Source: a virus
Strand: one strand, 5' to 3'
Length of the DNA: 64,000 bases
Virus record (IMG/VR): IMGVR_UViG_3300037852_000415
Coordinates: 1 to 64,000 of that record
In this document: positions 55,696 to 63,801 of the stretch, in pieces
Numbering within the stretch: position 1 is the first letter of the stretch
Layout of the letters: each line of letters opens with the position of its first letter
Made by a program: the position numbers and the translations under genes
Notes under the pieces: model-generated
What the model saw: the letters and a program-made list of their open reading frames with translations, nothing else
What the model was told of the DNA's origin: nothing
Databases searched by the model: none

Positions 55696-56049
55696 GTGGG
55701 TGCGAAGACTTTCGAGATGCTGAAGGACGAGGCGCATTACGCGTGGCTCGTATGGTGTCCAGCGTGCAACGAGCCCCATCTCTTCGACGGCCGTTGGACG
55801 TTCAATGGCAATCATGAGCAGCCAAGTTTCCAAGCTTCGATGCTCGTACACGGGTTCCCGGACGAAAAGCCCTCACCGGAGCATCCGCGATGCCACTCGT
55901 TCCTTACGGATGGCGTGTGGAACTACTGCGCCGATTCGACGCACGAGCATGCGGGCAAGTCGCTTCCGGCTCCAGATTGGGCCGATACACGATGGTCTCG
56001 CATGCGACCGGATGGCGTGGTGCCGGCACCGGACGGAGACGCGACCTAG
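55696..56049 (+). CDS. DUF6527-like zinc-binding protein, 117 aa
   Basis: GTG after AGGAGG with 9 bases spacing. WLVWCPACNEPHLFDGRWTF and PSFQASMLVHG, then PRCHSFLTDGVWNYCADSTH match the DUF6527 pattern, in which Cys and His bind metal. Function unknown. Last gene of the three-gene cassette. Confidence 0.65.
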   Translation: MGAKTFEMLKDEAHYAWLVWCPACNEPHLFDGRWTFNGNHEQPSFQASMLVHGFPDEKPSPEHPRCHSFLTDGVWNYCADSTHEHAGKSLPAPDWADTRWSRMRPDGVVPAPDGDAT

Positions 56050-56073
56050 GGTTTCCAACAACAGAGGAGTGTT

Positions 56074-56484
56074 ATGGATAACGGAGACGTGAGTGGCGCG
56101 TTCGTGCGCAAGGCGTGGCTTCAACAGGTCAACATCGTCGGCTTCCAGCTGACCACCGAAGGCGTCTTCGCGCCTCTGGTAGCCGTCGAGCCCTCCGAAG
56201 ACGAGAACGCGAAAGCCGCCGCCGCTATCCCGACGGGCCCGTACTGGTTTTGGCACAGCGGCATGGGCGCTGTCTGCCTCCCCGGCCCTCAGGGCTTCAT
56301 CGGCTTCAAGGCGCGAGACTTGAAGGAAGCGGGTTGGCGAATTGATGAAGTCGAGCTCGCGCGGCTTTTGCCCCGAGTGCCGGGAAGCGGGCTGGCTTCC
56401 GGCGCTGGCGGAGACGTGAAAGCCGAAGCAGAAGCCGCGCGCCGCCGCGCGCTCATCGATAGGGGCCTCAAGGGCCGGCGATAA
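56074..56484 (+). CDS. Hypothetical protein, 136 aa
   Basis: ATG after AGAGGAG. A mixed alpha/beta domain with aromatic residues, then a charged helical tail rich in Ala/Glu/Arg. Codon use has returned to the genome norm. No family match. Confidence 0.6.
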   Translation: MDNGDVSGAFVRKAWLQQVNIVGFQLTTEGVFAPLVAVEPSEDENAKAAAAIPTGPYWFWHSGMGAVCLPGPQGFIGFKARDLKEAGWRIDEVELARLLPRVPGSGLASGAGGDVKAEAEAARRRALIDRGLKGRR

Positions 56485-56522
56485 GCGACGGCAGTGCGGC
56501 GGTAGCCTCAACCGTCGCCTGA

Positions 56523-56532
56523 GTGCTATGCT
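56523..56532 (+). promoter_or_regulatory. Extended -10 promoter, leaderless geometry
   Basis: gtgcTATGCT with 6 bases to the ATG at 56539. Confidence 0.5.
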
Positions 56533-56538
56533 TGCCGC

Positions 56539-56994
56539 ATGGGACGGCCCCCGAAAACACCTGAGGAGCATGCCGCACGTAACGCGTACAGACGAGCACA
56601 CTACGCTGCGCACAAAGATGAGATAAACGCTCGGCGGCGCGCCCCTGAGGCACTTGAGCGATCGCGGGCCGCCGGCCGCGCGCGGTACGCTGCACACAGA
56701 GACGACCCCGGCTTCAAAGAAGAGAATAGGGCTAGGGCGCGTGCGTACGTGGGGGCGCACAAAGACGATCCCGAATTCATCCTAATCTGTTCTCGCTTGA
56801 TGGCTGTGGGTGGTGGACGTGGAGGGCGCGGCAACAATACCGCTCACGTAGACCACGATCATGTTACCGGTGAAGTGCGCGGGCTCTTGTGCCACGCATG
56901 CAATATAGGCATCGGAGGGTTGAGAGACAGCATCGCGCTACTGAAGAACGCCGTCGCGTACCTAGAGAGCGGGCCATCATGCGTACTGGCGTAG
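56539..56994 (+). CDS. Endonuclease VII-like protein, first zinc pair absent
   Basis: 151 residues. A long Arg/Ala-rich helical arm precedes VDHDHVTGEVRGLLCHACNIGIG, the His-Cys core of phage recombination endonuclease VII (PF02945). The CxxC that normally lies about 20 residues upstream is missing: that stretch is Gly-rich with a single Cys. It may therefore bind no structural zinc, or carry a local frameshift. Family enzymes resolve Holliday junctions or act as homing nucleases. Confidence 0.7.
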   Translation: MGRPPKTPEEHAARNAYRRAHYAAHKDEINARRRAPEALERSRAAGRARYAAHRDDPGFKEENRARARAYVGAHKDDPEFILICSRLMAVGGGRGGRGNNTAHVDHDHVTGEVRGLLCHACNIGIGGLRDSIALLKNAVAYLESGPSCVLA

Positions 56995-58625
56995 GAAGCG
57001 ATTCGTTCAATCCTGGCGTCAACAGGATGCGCGCAGCCGGCGTGAAGGTCGACGTGCAACCTTACAGCGACGGCCCCGCGGGTGTCGGCCAGAGCCTCGA
57101 CGTCATCGCCCAGAAGATTCGCGAAGGCGCTGCTGACAGTGACCTGCAGGGATGGAGTGCCGAGAAGCTTCGCGCCGCCGGGTTCGACGGGCGCGCCAAG
57201 ACGCCGACGGTACAGCAGCTCTGCGAAGTTCTTCTGGCCGCCTATCGGCAGGAAGTAATCTATGCCAGTGATCCGGCGCGCACCGAGCAGATCCAATCGC
57301 CCGCCGCGACATTGTGCTTACGCCCGGGGCTGTGCCTTCGACGTGGTGACTGCGACGACGGAGTCGTCGCTCTCGGCGCGGCCATTCTGTCGTACGCTGT
57401 GCCCGTGCGGGTTATAAAACAGCCATACGCTCAGCAAGAGCACGTATTGCTGGGCGTCATCGACGACAGCGGCACAGTCTTGTACGTCGATACCGCTAAC
57501 AACCTGTATAAGGTAGGGCCTGGCGGTTCACCGGGGTGTCCGCCTAAGGTGCCTGGCGAAACCTATGTCGACCCCATGAATAGCGCCCCTGCCGGCCCCG
57601 CCGGCACCTCTGGCGCCCAGCTTATCACCCTCGGAGCCTCGCCCAAGATGCAATCTCAATCGCAGTCGTCTCAAGCCGTCTATAGGCACAACAGATGGTG
57701 GCGCCTCAGCGCCGGCTGCGGCGGCAACCTCGAAGTTCACGAAGGCGGCAACTGGTACAGAGTCGGCACCGGCCAGGCCCCCGCGGCGCCGAGCGACTTC
57801 GCAGCTCTGAAGGCGGCGCAGGATGCGCAGTGGAGCCAGGTGTCGGCGCAGATTCAAGCCTGCAGCTCTGGATTGACGGCATCTTCGCAGTCGGCGTTCG
57901 CCTCCGACTATGCCACGTGGCAAGCCTTTGCGGCGTCGACTACGGCGACGGCGGACGACTACACGCGCCTTCGCGCCTTCAACAGCATCCTTCAGGTGTG
58001 GCAGCTGAAGGCGCAGGTCTACTGCAACGCCGCATCGAACCCCGGCGGCGCCGTCGGCGTCGGCGCGATTCACGTGCCGGGCATCAACTGCAACATCGAC
58101 GACTTGAAGGGGCAGAAGTTGCGCCTCCTCGGGCCCTGGACGCAGCTCGGAAACGACGTCGACAACTGCCCGCTCTGCAAAGACGACCGAAGCCTCTGCG
58201 CCGCGACGAGCGCGTATCCCAACGGGGCCCCGAACGGGATGACGCTGACGCAGAAAACCGACTTCCTCCAAGACTTCCTCACGTTTCAGAACTGGTACAA
58301 CGCCGACTTCCCCATCTGCGACGCCGATGCCGAGATAAACCAGGGGCGCGATCTAGAGCAGCGCTACGACAGGTGGCGGAAGATTGTCACCCAATTCTGC
58401 ACCGGCGCGAATCTGCCGGGGGTGCAGTCGCCTGACTTGCCCCCGCTCCGCAATGACGACCCCCGAAGCCCCAACTACGTACCCCCGGCCGGCCCCGGCG
58501 ACATCGCAGCAAGCATCGCGAAGAGTGTCGCCGTCGTCGGCGTCGCAGCCGCCGCGATCTACGGTATGTACATCATCGCCCCGGCGGCGCGGAACCTCTT
58601 CGATAGAGTCACCAAGAAGAAGTAG
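56979..58625 (+). CDS. Transglutaminase-like membrane-anchored protein, 548 aa
   Basis: ATG chosen inside the end of the previous gene; earlier in-frame starts give Arg-rich shadow sequence. Residues 95-175 match transglutaminase-like cysteine proteases: RRGDCDDGVVALGAAIL (Cys near 124), EHVLLGVIDD (His near 155) and LYVDTA (Asp). Cys-rich helical domains follow (residues 280-510), and a C-terminal span (IAKSVAVVGVAAAAIYGMYI) with the tail FDRVTKKK. The enzyme part may process virion or cell wall proteins; the anchor again fits a membrane virion. Confidence 0.72.
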   Translation: MRTGVGSDSFNPGVNRMRAAGVKVDVQPYSDGPAGVGQSLDVIAQKIREGAADSDLQGWSAEKLRAAGFDGRAKTPTVQQLCEVLLAAYRQEVIYASDPARTEQIQSPAATLCLRPGLCLRRGDCDDGVVALGAAILSYAVPVRVIKQPYAQQEHVLLGVIDDSGTVLYVDTANNLYKVGPGGSPGCPPKVPGETYVDPMNSAPAGPAGTSGAQLITLGASPKMQSQSQSSQAVYRHNRWWRLSAGCGGNLEVHEGGNWYRVGTGQAPAAPSDFAALKAAQDAQWSQVSAQIQACSSGLTASSQSAFASDYATWQAFAASTTATADDYTRLRAFNSILQVWQLKAQVYCNAASNPGGAVGVGAIHVPGINCNIDDLKGQKLRLLGPWTQLGNDVDNCPLCKDDRSLCAATSAYPNGAPNGMTLTQKTDFLQDFLTFQNWYNADFPICDADAEINQGRDLEQRYDRWRKIVTQFCTGANLPGVQSPDLPPLRNDDPRSPNYVPPAGPGDIAASIAKSVAVVGVAAAAIYGMYIIAPAARNLFDRVTKKK

Positions 58626-58632
58626 GTGCCTC

Positions 58633-59097
58633 TTGAAGCGCCTCATTGCAAAGGGCACCGAGGTGCTCTTCGAGATGCACGACGGGCGCGACATCGAGCC
58701 GCGAAGTAGGTACGCTTTGCTGCACGACCCCGACGGCGTCGTCTGGGCCAAGTGCTCACTTTTGGTGATGCCTTTCGACAGAGGGGGCGCGCCGCTTTCG
58801 GATGACGACGCTGACAGCCGCGACTACTTCGGCGCCGCCTACGTGCGAAAAGTCGGCAGCGTCGACACGCCGCCTAGCGACTTGACGGAGTGGCAAGAGG
58901 TAGGGGCCGTGCGGCGCATCTATTACTACCGCGATGGTGTGAAGTACCCGGGTGACTTCAAGCACACTTTCGGCAAGCGCAGTATCGCCTCACTCTTCAG
59001 AAGCGGCGAGGCGGTACTCCACAAGCGCGGCAGCCTCTATCGCCTCGAGCTCCCCGACTGGTGCTCCGTCGACGACCGCGGTATCGTCGCTCCTTAG
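58633..59097 (+). CDS. Hypothetical protein, 154 aa
   Basis: TTG is the only start in a suitable place, after TAGGTGCC. Alpha/beta protein, charged and aromatic, with no signal or span. No family match. A GAAGTGC/GCACTTC hairpin follows its stop, then a GCGCG-TAA-CGCGC palindrome. Confidence 0.6.
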   Translation: MKRLIAKGTEVLFEMHDGRDIEPRSRYALLHDPDGVVWAKCSLLVMPFDRGGAPLSDDDADSRDYFGAAYVRKVGSVDTPPSDLTEWQEVGAVRRIYYYRDGVKYPGDFKHTFGKRSIASLFRSGEAVLHKRGSLYRLELPDWCSVDDRGIVAP

Positions 59098-59130
59098 AGA
59101 AGTGCGCGTGGCACTTCGCGCGTAACGCGC

Positions 59131-59136
59131 TACGCT
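59131..59136 (+). promoter_or_regulatory. -10 box before the basic protein gene
   Basis: gcgcTACGCT, 16 bases before the ATG at 59153, directly behind two hairpins. Confidence 0.4.
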
Positions 59137-59152
59137 CTCTCTGCGTAAGCCG

Positions 59153-60820
59153 ATGTCTGACTACATCGACATCATGCAGCAGGAGACCGGAGACGACATG
59201 GCAGCCAGCCGACGCCGAAGCCGCCGCGCCAAAAGCGGCAAAAAGTCGAAGAATCGCGCGGCATTCGAGCGCGCCAGGCGCATCGCGAAGAAGCGCCCCG
59301 CTCCGAAGCGGCGCAGCGCACGCAGAGGCGCAAAAGAAGCTTCACGCGCGAAAAGTCGTACCCGCCGCTTGACAAAAGCGCGTAGGGCAGTGCACACTTC
59401 CCGAAGTGCAGGGGAGTCTCGGGGAAAACGAAGGAACCGACGTCGCAAACAGCGAGTTTCCAGGGAGACCCCGTCAATGGCCCGTAAACGAAAGCGCAGC
59501 TGCAAGTACGGTAAGCTCAAGGTGAAGCGCGGGCGGCGCCGGTGTAAGAAGCCGGCGGCGGTGCACGCTCGCCGGAAGAGCGCGAAGCGCGTGGCGGCTG
59601 GCCGGAAGGCCGCCCGCACCCGCAAGCGCCGCGCCGGTCGGGGGAGCCCCTCCCACGGTATGCACTCTGCGTGGGAAGCTCCGAAGCGCAAGCGTAGCAA
59701 GAAGCGCGGCAAGAAGCGCAGCCGCGCTAGCTACAAGCGCAAGCGTCCGGGCCATCGCAAGCACAGCGTGAGGGGCTACTACCGCAAGAAGAGCCGCGGT
59801 AGCCGCAAGCGCGTCTACGTCAGGGGCCATCGGAGCCATGAGGCCCCGAAGCGTCGTCGACGCCGCCGGCATCACGCCGCCGCAAAGCGCCACTCGCGTC
59901 GCCACTACCACCGTCGCTCTCGGGCGATGGAGAACCCCATCTCCGTGATGGACGGCGTGGTCGGCGGCGTTTGCGGCCTCATCGGCTACGGCGCGGCTGA
60001 AGTCGTGGACCGCCTCCTCGCCACCCACGCCCTCACCGACACGAACACCAAGGACGCGAACGGGGTGGAACTCTACACCGACCCCGCCGACTCGAGCGGT
60101 CACTGGAATGCCACCTACGTGCTCGGGCCCATGAGCCTCGGCAGGTGGGCGGCAGGCCTCGGCATCGCAATCGTCCCGCTCTTGGCTGGCGGGATGATCA
60201 AGAAGCCTGCGCTGCGCTCCTGCGTGCAGTTCTTCGGCTTCGGCGCGTTGATTCGCACCGGCGGAAAGGGCCTCACGGATCTGCTCGCCTACGTCTCGCG
60301 CAAAACCGCGGTCGGCCAGCGCCTCTTCATCCCCGAAGACAGCGCCCAGTCCGCGCTCAGCGCCGGCAAGTACGACACGACGCTCCCGGGCATCGCGCCC
60401 GGACCTACCGGCCTCGCGGGGCTTCCCCCCGCCGGCTGCGGGTGCGTCAACTGCAAGACGGGCGTCGGCGCTTGCTGCGGCAAGACGACCATCGCTCAGC
60501 TTCAGCAGGGCACCATCCAGCGCGCCACGGGGCAGCCCCAGACGGGCTCTGTCGCCAACCCCACCGTCAACACCGGCGAGACGGTAGGCACTCCGGCTCA
60601 GCAGCCTCCGGGCGGCGCGAACCAGGGCGGCACCCCTGTCGGCGTCGCCAATCCGCCCTCGCCGTCGCCAGTCGGCGTCGTCTTCGGTGGCGGTGGCATC
60701 GTGCCCTCTACTTCACCTGGACCCCTCCGCGGGGCCCCGCTTGGCTCGGGTGCAGGCCGCTCCCCGGCAATGCCCGTCCTTTACAACCCCAACATTCGGC
60801 GCATGGCCGAAGGAAACTAG
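59153..60820 (+). CDS. Protamine-like basic protein with membrane domain, 555 aa
   Basis: Residues about 17-258 are extraordinarily rich in Arg, Lys, Ser and His, with almost no acidic residues, like sperm protamines or adenovirus core proteins. Around residue 259 this changes to an ordered part with hydrophobic stretches (VVGGVCGLIGYGAAEV; WAAGLGIAIVPLLAGGMI), a Cys loop (CGCVNCKTGVGACCG) and a Gly/Pro-rich tail. It could condense the packaged DNA and tie it to the virion membrane. An ATG at 59477 (residue 109) with GGGAGA upstream could start a shorter form. Confidence 0.7.
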   Translation: MSDYIDIMQQETGDDMAASRRRSRRAKSGKKSKNRAAFERARRIAKKRPAPKRRSARRGAKEASRAKSRTRRLTKARRAVHTSRSAGESRGKRRNRRRKQRVSRETPSMARKRKRSCKYGKLKVKRGRRRCKKPAAVHARRKSAKRVAAGRKAARTRKRRAGRGSPSHGMHSAWEAPKRKRSKKRGKKRSRASYKRKRPGHRKHSVRGYYRKKSRGSRKRVYVRGHRSHEAPKRRRRRRHHAAAKRHSRRHYHRRSRAMENPISVMDGVVGGVCGLIGYGAAEVVDRLLATHALTDTNTKDANGVELYTDPADSSGHWNATYVLGPMSLGRWAAGLGIAIVPLLAGGMIKKPALRSCVQFFGFGALIRTGGKGLTDLLAYVSRKTAVGQRLFIPEDSAQSALSAGKYDTTLPGIAPGPTGLAGLPPAGCGCVNCKTGVGACCGKTTIAQLQQGTIQRATGQPQTGSVANPTVNTGETVGTPAQQPPGGANQGGTPVGVANPPSPSPVGVVFGGGGIVPSTSPGPLRGAPLGSGAGRSPAMPVLYNPNIRRMAEGN

Positions 60821-60873
60821 CTCAAGGGGTGGTGCCCGCAGGGACACCCTGAGAATCTAGGAAGGCAAACATC

Positions 60874-62157
60874 ATGGCTGGTCGTCTCGCAAAACCCACT
60901 CAGAAGAACCCGCGGCTGACGCTCGGCGTCGGCCAGGGCACGCCCAACTCGGACATCGTCAACCTCTTCAAGAGCGCGACGAGCTGCCCCATCTACGCTT
61001 TGCCGACGGTGGCGAAGCGCCAGTGGGAGTTCGAGGGCCCGGTGTCGCAGGCCAACGTTCAGCGAAGCCTCGGCAACCAGATCGACATCCTCGGCGGCAG
61101 CAACGCCACGGCGCCCGACAACGTCTACCAGACCGACGGGCTCATCAACGGTGAATTCCAGACGTACGTCCTCGCGTGCGCCGTCGGAATGCACCTCGAG
61201 CCGGAACCCATGTGCTGGACGGCGCAGGGCAACGCGATTCTCGTGCCGGGCTCGTCCATCCCGATGCCGAACAGCCCCGACGACTACACCGTGCTCGACC
61301 AGAGCAACTTGGTGTACGGCGGTGCGACGCAGTCTGTGCCTCAGGTGCAGACGAGCATGCGGCGTGCGGTGCTCGAGTGGGGCTGGTGGGCGAACTACGC
61401 CTTCTGGCACCTCGTCCGCGGGTACAACCTCCGTTGGACCTACGGCTCCCTCATCAACATCATGGACGAGCAGCTGCGCGACACCGCGTACACGCCGCCC
61501 AACGCTCAGGAAGGCTCTGCCTCTTCGAGCCAGGTTGCTATCTGCGACTTCGTGCAGCGCACGAACCAGCGGTACATCTCGACGCTCGCCGCGACGCGCA
61601 TGTTCCTCTGGCAGAACCTCGTTCGCGTCGGCACCCTCGGCGCGACGACCACGTCGACCGAGACGCAGGGCAAGTTCCGGCCCTTCGACGACGTCCTCGT
61701 GGACGCCACCTACGGAGGCATGGATCTGCGAAGCATGCTGCGTAACAACAGCGAGTTCCGCACCCTCGAGCAGCCGTACATCCTGAAGCCGGGCGTTCCG
61801 CCGGGCCTCATCCTCGAAGCGAACGGCGACAACGCCGAGCAGGCGCTCTTCCAGGCGCAGTTCGACGCGTCGGGCGGCTTCACGGGCGCGACCCCGCCTT
61901 ACTCGTTGACCCCCTTCGGCACGCTCATCGCGAACGGCGCCGGCCAGGTGTTCGACGAGCTCTCGGCGGACAACGTCGATGTTCTCCAGCAGGTCAACAC
62001 CGAGCACTACGTGTTCAAGGGCGGAACGGCGCTCATGAGCATGGAGATCAAGGGCTACGAGATCACCGAGCCCCTCGCGGACCAGATCAAGAGCGACCCC
62101 ACGCTCCAGGCTCAGATCTGCTCCGAGTGCGGCTGCGCGGTCGGCTGGGCCTCGTAA
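60874..62157 (+). CDS. Major capsid protein candidate, 427 aa
   Basis: ATG after TAGGAAGG. Highly biased codons suggest abundant expression. The N-terminal 60 residues are polar and basic (LAKPTQKNPRLTLGVGQG); the remainder mixes beta strands and aromatic helices (VLEWGWWANYAFWHLVRGYN, CDFVQRTNQRYISTLAATRM). It ends with a Cys-rich CSECGCAVGWAS. No HK97, PRD1 double jelly-roll or other capsid signature is obvious by eye. It is called only because of size, codon bias and place among other structural proteins. Confidence 0.45.
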   Translation: MAGRLAKPTQKNPRLTLGVGQGTPNSDIVNLFKSATSCPIYALPTVAKRQWEFEGPVSQANVQRSLGNQIDILGGSNATAPDNVYQTDGLINGEFQTYVLACAVGMHLEPEPMCWTAQGNAILVPGSSIPMPNSPDDYTVLDQSNLVYGGATQSVPQVQTSMRRAVLEWGWWANYAFWHLVRGYNLRWTYGSLINIMDEQLRDTAYTPPNAQEGSASSSQVAICDFVQRTNQRYISTLAATRMFLWQNLVRVGTLGATTTSTETQGKFRPFDDVLVDATYGGMDLRSMLRNNSEFRTLEQPYILKPGVPPGLILEANGDNAEQALFQAQFDASGGFTGATPPYSLTPFGTLIANGAGQVFDELSADNVDVLQQVNTEHYVFKGGTALMSMEIKGYEITEPLADQIKSDPTLQAQICSECGCAVGWAS

Positions 62158-62167
62158 TCGGCGGAAG

Positions 62168-62235
62168 CTGATTCACGGCAGGGCAGCGCAAGCTGCCTCG
62201 CCGTCGACAGCCTCGCTGTGAGAGCGGTGCTGTCG
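62168..62235 (+). other. Two stem-loops before a structural gene
   Basis: GGCAG-CGCAA-type hairpin near 62186-62200, followed by GTCGACAGC pairing with GCTGTCGAC around a 17-base loop (62207-62241). Located between structural genes; may set the ratio of the transcripts or end part of them. No U-tract. Confidence 0.45.
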
Positions 62236-62254
62236 ACGACGAAAGGCGTGAGAG

Positions 62255-62893
62255 ATGGCTGACGAGACGAAAGAGCTGAAGGAAGGCGTCGGAAGCTGCG
62301 GTAACCCCAGCCAGTGCTGCGGGCCCGCCGTCGAGGACGTCCGCCAGATGCTTGCGCTCGGCTCACCGAGACTCGCGCTAGCGAAAGCGCTCGGCGTGCC
62401 CCTCGCACCCTGGGCGTTCACCATCACTGCCACGTTCACCAGCGTCAGCCAGAACCTCGTCGCCGACCAGGGCCAAAACGTGAAGCTGGTGCAGGACATC
62501 ATCGTCGATGACATCCGCTACCAGATCGACACGCAAGTGACGCCGAGCGGCGACTTCGACAACTTCAATTACGCCTGCTTCGCACAACAGAGCAATATCG
62601 AAGCGAACCTCCGCGTCAGCGGCGCGCCCCGATACGACGTGTACTCGCAGTTCACGCCGCTCGCGATGATTCGCCGGCCCACGCAAGGGTGGGTTCTCCA
62701 GCAGACGAACGGCGTCTTGATGTCCTTCCAGAGCAACGTTCCCCTTCAGAATGTGCCCATCAAGATCTCCTTCGTCTTCGAGTGCCGGACCACGCACTGG
62801 GCGAAGCTCATCGACATGAAGCAGCGCGAAGCGGTGCAGATGCTCTGCAAGCTCGGGTACGACGTCGGGTCTTACACAGAGCTCTACTGCTAA
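62255..62893 (+). CDS. Structural protein, 212 aa
   Basis: ATG after AGGCGTGAGAG. N-terminus has CGNPSQCCG, then a beta-rich domain (FTITATFTSVSQNLVADQGQ, IRYQIDTQVTP, VLMSFQSNVPLQNVPIKISF), ending in a helical Cys part. Composition fits a jelly-roll-like minor capsid protein. Strong codon bias as in its neighbours. No family match. Confidence 0.55.
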   Translation: MADETKELKEGVGSCGNPSQCCGPAVEDVRQMLALGSPRLALAKALGVPLAPWAFTITATFTSVSQNLVADQGQNVKLVQDIIVDDIRYQIDTQVTPSGDFDNFNYACFAQQSNIEANLRVSGAPRYDVYSQFTPLAMIRRPTQGWVLQQTNGVLMSFQSNVPLQNVPIKISFVFECRTTHWAKLIDMKQREAVQMLCKLGYDVGSYTELYC

Positions 62894-62907
62894 GGGAGGT
62901 GCCCTAG

Positions 62908-63801
62908 ATGGCGCCTCGCCAAAAAGAGTACCAGAGCTGGGGCATCGACCAGAGCGCTGCGTTCGTCGAGACGGACCCGTTTGGCGGGCTCTCGAGCCTC
63001 GGCGTCAAGGTACCGACACTCTCGACAGCCGCGCTGCCCTCGGCGAATCCGCCGACGCTCGGGTACAACAGTCGCTACCTCTTTCACCTCGCGAGCTTCC
63101 ACGTGCCCGAGAGTGGCGGGTGTGCGCGCATCACCGGCTACCGGCTGAACGTCCAGATCTGGGCGTTGCAGTCTGGCGAGGGCGGCAACCGGTACGTCAA
63201 GCAAACCGTCTACGACCCCGCCTTCAGCTTCCAAGACGGCAACTGGAGCTGGCACCTGCGCTTCATCCCCGATGTCGGGATGAACGGCATCAGAGTGAGC
63301 CCCCCTCTGCCCGTCAATCAGAATGACGGCACGACGGCAAACCTCGATGGCACTGCGTACCGATGGGCTGACACGCCCGCGATTCTCTATGAGAACATGC
63401 TCGTCGCCGCCGGAGATCCCTTCTACGTCGATCTGTTGGATTACACACCCCCGAATAGCGGCAGGCCTTGGGGAGAGCCCCTCGCCGGCATGGGCACATT
63501 CTACGGCGTGAGCACGCCTTGGAATACGCACGGCGCATGGAGCGCGCTCGATATCGAGTGCGATGCGCCAGGCACCTACGCCCTCTTCTGCAGCGTTAGG
63601 CAAACGAATAGCTCTACGCGAACCCCGCTGACGCCGCCTGGCACCTTCTTCGGTAACGGTCTCTCCGCCGAAGAGCAGTTCCTCTTGAACTTCCCCGGCG
63701 CCTGGATCGGCTCTGTTGGGGGGAGCCTCGTAGTCACCTCCGACGACGGCGACTGCGGCGACCAGTTCGGCAATCGTGAGAAGGAAGGGCCCTGCTCCTA
63801 A
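62908..63801 (+). CDS. Structural protein, 297 aa
   Basis: ATG after AAGGGAGG. A beta-rich protein with many aromatics, Gly and Pro (YLFHLASFHVPESGG, WHLRFIPDVGMNGIRVS), without signal peptide. Cys pairs at the end. Its gene overlaps the next by ATGA-type TAATG. Likely a virion surface or minor capsid protein from context. Confidence 0.55.
   Translation: MAPRQKEYQSWGIDQSAAFVETDPFGGLSSLGVKVPTLSTAALPSANPPTLGYNSRYLFHLASFHVPESGGCARITGYRLNVQIWALQSGEGGNRYVKQTVYDPAFSFQDGNWSWHLRFIPDVGMNGIRVSPPLPVNQNDGTTANLDGTAYRWADTPAILYENMLVAAGDPFYVDLLDYTPPNSGRPWGEPLAGMGTFYGVSTPWNTHGAWSALDIECDAPGTYALFCSVRQTNSSTRTPLTPPGTFFGNGLSAEEQFLLNFPGAWIGSVGGSLVVTSDDGDCGDQFGNREKEGPCS

Noticed and set aside
57528-58271. Minus-strand open frame opposite the transglutaminase-like gene
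   Set aside because: Low-complexity Arg/Val composition, no start signal, real gene on the other strand.
60817-62007. Long minus-strand open frame opposite the capsid candidate
   Set aside because: Arg/Val/His-rich shadow typical of antisense to C-ending codons; no ribosome site or domain.
60874-62157. HK97-fold major capsid protein
   Set aside because: I cannot see the usual N-arm, E-loop or protease and portal neighbours; left as a fold-unknown candidate.
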